A DNA stretch of 7,155 nucleotides, from the NCBI GenBank assembly GCA_021808985.1, contig JAKBAQ010000146.1, positions 1 through 7,155 on the forward strand. The letters run 5' to 3'. Made by a program: the position numbers and the translations under genes. The notes beneath the pieces were generated by a model that was given only the letters and a program-made list of their open reading frames with translations, did no database searches and was not told the DNA's origin. This DNA comes from Pseudomonadota bacterium (GTDB lineage Bacteria > Pseudomonadota > Alphaproteobacteria > Acetobacterales > Acetobacteraceae). This document shows positions 5,097-7,155 of this stretch, piece after piece (positions within the stretch are counted from its first letter, which is position 1; each line of letters opens with the position of its first letter).

Positions 5097-5125
5097 TGTT
5101 TAGCGGTCATGCGCGCATCCGCCAA
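5097..5125 (-). promoter_or_regulatory. Putative promoter of the lipoprotein gene
   Basis: On the minus strand TTGGCG (5125-5120) and TAAACA (5102-5097) are 17 bases apart, just downstream of the porin terminator and about 30 bases before the start codon. The match is moderate, but the strong terminator before it makes a separate promoter necessary. Confidence 0.45.
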
Positions 5126-5145
5126 GGGCGCGCGGCATAAGGCGC

Positions 5146-5175
5146 AAAAAAGGGGTGGCGGTTGCCCGCCACCCC
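5146..5175 (-). terminator. Intrinsic terminator of the porin gene
   Basis: A ten-pair perfect stem, GGGGTGGCGG/CCGCCACCCC (5152-5161 with 5166-5175), has a TTGC loop. On the minus strand six T residues (5151-5146) follow at once. It starts 28 bases after the porin stop codon. Confidence 0.93.
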
Positions 5176-5203
5176 CGATAGCCGTGCCGTGATGGCTAGG
5201 CGG

Positions 5204-6484
5204 TTACCACTTGATGGTGGCGCCGGCGGCGACAACCTGCGCCTGGCCGTTGCCAGGGGTGGTGGTGGTCGGCTGGTGCTTGTGGCCGTACATATATTCA
5301 ACGAACAGCGAGACCGGCTTGGCCAGCGCGTAGTTCGCGCCGGTGGCGAAGCCATATTCGCTGAGCGTGCGGGCATCGGTGCCGCCCTGGGTCCAGGCGC
5401 CGGAGGTCTGCGAGTTGAAGTAGGACGCGCCGAGCGAATACGGCCCGATGGCGTACACGGCGCCGACGGTATAGGCCAGCGCGTTGCGCCCGCCGCGGGG
5501 CTTGAAGGCGTAGCCGTCTTCAACCGAGCCGCTCTTGAGGTTGGCGCCAAGGGTCAGCCCGCCATAGGTGGTCTGCGCGCCGGCCTGGAACACGCCCATG
5601 CTGCTGTAAGCCTGCGTGCCGGTGAGGTCGCCGAGCGGCGAGGAGGCCAGATAGCCAACGGAGGCCTGGGTGGCGAAGCCGTCGGCCTTCAGCCCGTAAT
5701 TGACCATGCCGTCAAACGTGTTGCGGCGGCGGGTGTTGCTGCCGCCGCCGATGGAGGAAACCTGCGCGCCATAGATGCTGCTCAGGCTGGCATAGCCTTC
5801 CTTGATGCCGTTGGAGTTCGGCTCATAGCTGACCACGGCGCTGAGCTTGCCGTCGAGCAGCGGATCGGTCACCGCCGGGGTGATGTAGACCAGCTTGTCA
5901 GTGGTGTAGAGCGCGCCCTGGTCGGCATAGATGAACTGGCCGGGAGCGCCGCTGGGCAGCAGGTTGACCGGAGCGCCTTCCGCGGTCCACTGCGCGCCGT
6001 CGCCGAACGCCTCGATCACGCCGCGCTGCAGCAGGGTGAAGGCGCCGTCGGTCTGGCCGAAGCGGACATAGCCGAACTCAGCCGTGCCGATATAGCCATA
6101 GGCGCGGCGGACATAGATGCTGTTCACACCGGCGGTGGTGTTGGTGGAGGCGTTGTTCACGCCCTTGCCGGTGGCGTTGGAGGTGGTGGTGCGCAGCTCA
6201 ACCTGGGCGCCGTAGGCGATGCCGTTATCGGTCATGCCGTCAATGCCGGGATAGAGGCGGACATCGCCAATGGTGCCGACCGGGCTCAGCTTATAGGCGC
6301 CGAAGCCTTTGCCGCCGGTCATGCCATTGCCGCCAACGTCGCCAATGGCGAACTGCAGATAGCCGTTAAGGTGCACGGCCACGGTGCCGGGAGCAACCGG
6401 CTTAGCCGGCTGCGCCATGGCGCCGGAGGTGGCGGCGAGCAGAGCGGCCATCGAGGCCGCGGAGGCCAGGAGTAACTTGCGCAT
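5204..6484 (-). CDS. Outer-membrane porin (Gram-negative general porin type)
   Basis: This is predicted to be a trimeric beta-barrel channel for passive entry of small solutes. It has 426 residues from the ATG at 6484-6482; the longer open frame upstream is ignored because a clear signal peptide starts here and GAAGG (6497-6493) lies eight bases ahead. The signal is MRKLLL plus a hydrophobic core, with cleavage expected after AMA (residue 24). The mature chain opens with a first strand, VAVHLNGYLQFAIGDVGG. It then shows alternating aromatic/hydrophobic strands (YIGTAEFGYVRFGQTDG is the typical porin turn into loop 3) and many Gly, Ser, Thr and Asn residues in loops. It ends in a C-terminal tryptophan (ATIKW), an aromatic terminus as needed for BAM-dependent insertion. 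There are no cysteines in the barrel. Specificity cannot be read from the sequence; a Pho-box-like site upstream hints at phosphate control, but weakly. Confidence 0.9.
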   Translation of the reverse strand: MRKLLLASAASMAALLAATSGAMAQPAKPVAPGTVAVHLNGYLQFAIGDVGGNGMTGGKGFGAYKLSPVGTIGDVRLYPGIDGMTDNGIAYGAQVELRTTTSNATGKGVNNASTNTTAGVNSIYVRRAYGYIGTAEFGYVRFGQTDGAFTLLQRGVIEAFGDGAQWTAEGAPVNLLPSGAPGQFIYADQGALYTTDKLVYITPAVTDPLLDGKLSAVVSYEPNSNGIKEGYASLSSIYGAQVSSIGGGSNTRRRNTFDGMVNYGLKADGFATQASVGYLASSPLGDLTGTQAYSSMGVFQAGAQTTYGGLTLGANLKSGSVEDGYAFKPRGGRNALAYTVGAVYAIGPYSLGASYFNSQTSGAWTQGGTDARTLSEYGFATGANYALAKPVSLFVEYMYGHKHQPTTTTPGNGQAQVVAAGATIKW

Positions 6485-6658
6485 GGAATTTTCCTTCTCA
6501 TTGAGCCGGTGACCCGGCGGAAAACAGGTGTGACGGGCTTTAACCCGTGTTCTGAGCGGCGCCGCCCGCGGGCGGGCCTCTCTGACGCAGCCTTTAAAAG
6601 CCGTATCCCGGCGTTGGCGCAATCGCCCAACGGCGCGGTCTCAATCTTTCGTGAGACC
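6485..6658 (-). other. Structured leader region of the porin gene
   Basis: Three inverted repeats lie in a row ahead of the porin gene. They are GGTCTCA/TGAGACC (6637-6643 with 6652-6658, loop of eight), CGTTGG/CCAACG (6612-6617 with 6627-6632, extended by an inner GC pair set), and the 14-base palindrome CCGCCCGCGGGCGG (6562-6575). If transcription starts near 6670 or 6730, all would be in the mRNA leader. None has a T-tract on the minus strand. No coding potential of note is seen. Confidence 0.5.
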
Positions 6659-6676
6659 TGTGGCCGAAACATCACA

Positions 6677-6704
6677 TGTATATGATGATACTGTTAAATT
6701 TGAA
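6677..6704 (-). promoter_or_regulatory. Possible porin promoter
   Basis: On the minus strand TTCAAA (6704-6699) and TATACA (6682-6677) are 16 bases apart, in an AT-rich block that contrasts with the GC-rich leader. The predicted start near 6670 would give a leader of about 185 bases. A rival -10, CATAAT (6742-6737), lies further upstream beside the direct repeat. Confidence 0.35.
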
Positions 6705-6745
6705 TCAAAAAACTTGCAGGTTAAAAGCGGATACTTATTATGAGT

Positions 6746-6763
6746 GTGACAGAATTGTGACGA
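6746..6763 (-). promoter_or_regulatory. Pho-box-like direct repeat upstream of the porin
   Basis: Read on the minus strand, two heptamers, TCGTCAC and CTGTCAC, are separated by AATT, giving an 11-base period. The second matches the PhoB half-site CTGTCA(C/T) exactly; the first matches at five of seven positions. The box lies three bases upstream of CATAAT (6742-6737), closer than in classical PhoB promoters. An OmpR-type regulator is an alternative reader. Confidence 0.35.
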
Positions 6764-6773
6764 TATCAATACT

Positions 6774-6799
6774 AAAATAGTGGGCTATATTACCACTAT
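6774..6799 (-). terminator. Weak intrinsic terminator of the ThiE/TenI-like gene
   Basis: ATAGTGG/CCACTAT (6777-6783 with 6793-6799) forms a seven-pair stem with a nine-base loop, and the minus strand continues with TTT then AG. The stop codon TAG lies inside the stem. The stem is AT-rich and the T-tract short, so termination may be partial. Confidence 0.4.
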
Positions 6800-7155
6800 C
6801 GACCATGTGTTTCATCGCGTGATAGGAGCGCACCGATAGCCCCCGCGCCATGGCAGAATTTCCCCAGCCGGCGGATGGAACGGCCATTGATTCCCCCCAG
6901 CGCGAACGCCCTCGCACCACCCGCCTGGCGCGCCAGATTCAGGAAGCCGAGGCTGCCCAGCCCGGTCGCGCCGGGGTGGCTGGCAGTGGGGAAAACCGGC
7001 GAGATGAAAATAATGTCCGCGCCGGCCTTGCGCGCGCGGCGCAGCTCCGCGCCGTCATGCGCCGAGGCGCTGATGAGCGCGCGGCGCGGCGGCGCCAGCA
7101 TGCCGGCGCGCCGCCCGCCGCGCAGATGCACCCCGGCCCGCAGCCGCGCCGCGAG
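6796..7155 (-). CDS. Thiamine phosphate synthase family protein, ThiE/TenI-like (N-terminal half beyond the window)
   Basis: Only the last 119 residues are inside the window; the frame is open to the right edge, so the true start is outside. ThiE joins the pyrimidine and thiazole halves of thiamine, while TenI relatives act on thiazole or have other roles. The family's TIM-barrel C-terminal landmarks are in order: GVHLRGG, SASAH, AGADIIFISPVFPTASHPG with the SPVF-T-SHP signature, and AFALGGIN, where the glycines bind phosphate. The chain ends in IGALLSRDETHGR. The GVHLRGG stretch lacks the acidic residues usual after GVHL in ThiE, which favours a TenI-like or diverged member, but the missing N-terminal half prevents a decision. 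The gene runs in the same direction as the porin, with 311 bases between them. Confidence 0.85.
   Translation of the reverse strand, partial: LAARLRAGVHLRGGRRAGMLAPPRRALISASAHDGAELRRARKAGADIIFISPVFPTASHPGATGLGSLGFLNLARQAGGARAFALGGINGRSIRRLGKFCHGAGAIGALLSRDETHGR

Noticed and set aside
5162..6475. A 437-codon open frame on the plus strand antisense to the porin
   Set aside because: It is Gly/Ala/Arg-rich with no domain and mirrors the porin codons. The porin strand has a signal peptide, barrel features, ribosome-binding site and terminator.
6738..6920. A 60-codon minus-strand frame across the end of the ThiE/TenI-like gene
   Set aside because: It lies in a shifted frame over the real C-terminus, continues into the AT-rich intergenic region, and has no ribosome-binding site or domain.

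Overview
The window is GC-rich, densely coded chromosomal DNA from an alphaproteobacterium, most likely of the Rhodospirillales/Acetobacteraceae type. The lineage markers are a SAM-II riboswitch ahead of a metZ-type gene, an LsrB/VtlR-like LysR regulator followed by an AbcR-like small RNA, a DUF3576 lipoprotein, and a tRNA-Gly(CCC) of the form usual in this class. The family is an inference from protein style; the class is well supported. There are no insertion sequences, phage genes or CRISPR arrays.

Region 1 (1-1173, plus strand) holds the 3' part of a LysR-type regulator, its terminator, and then a self-contained small-RNA gene. That gene has an AT-rich promoter, four short stem-loops, an exposed anti-Shine-Dalgarno stretch and a strong intrinsic terminator. 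In rhizobia the AbcR small RNAs lie beside lsrB, so the arrangement looks conserved. This is the most interesting feature of the window.

Region 2 (1213-2449, minus strand) holds tRNA-Gly(CCC) with an encoded CCA end, a strong hairpin without a T-tract, and a complete zinc-dependent medium-chain alcohol dehydrogenase. A palindrome lies over the likely -10 of the dehydrogenase gene.

Region 3 (2450-3893, plus strand) is the methionine unit. A promoter feeds a SAM-II aptamer, followed by a second structured segment that can hide the ribosome-binding site, and then O-succinylhomoserine sulfhydrylase. High S-adenosylmethionine is expected to shut off homocysteine synthesis here.

Region 4 (3894-4516) carries a very acidic 154-residue protein of unknown function and a cluster of terminators that separates it from the convergent gene.

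Region 5 (4524-7155, minus strand) reads right to left. It holds the C-terminal half of a ThiE/TenI-like protein, a 310-bp AT-rich intergenic region with a Pho-box-like direct repeat and several hairpins, an outer-membrane porin with its own terminator, and a DUF3576 lipoprotein that starts at TTG. Porin and lipoprotein are both envelope proteins but appear to be separate transcription units.
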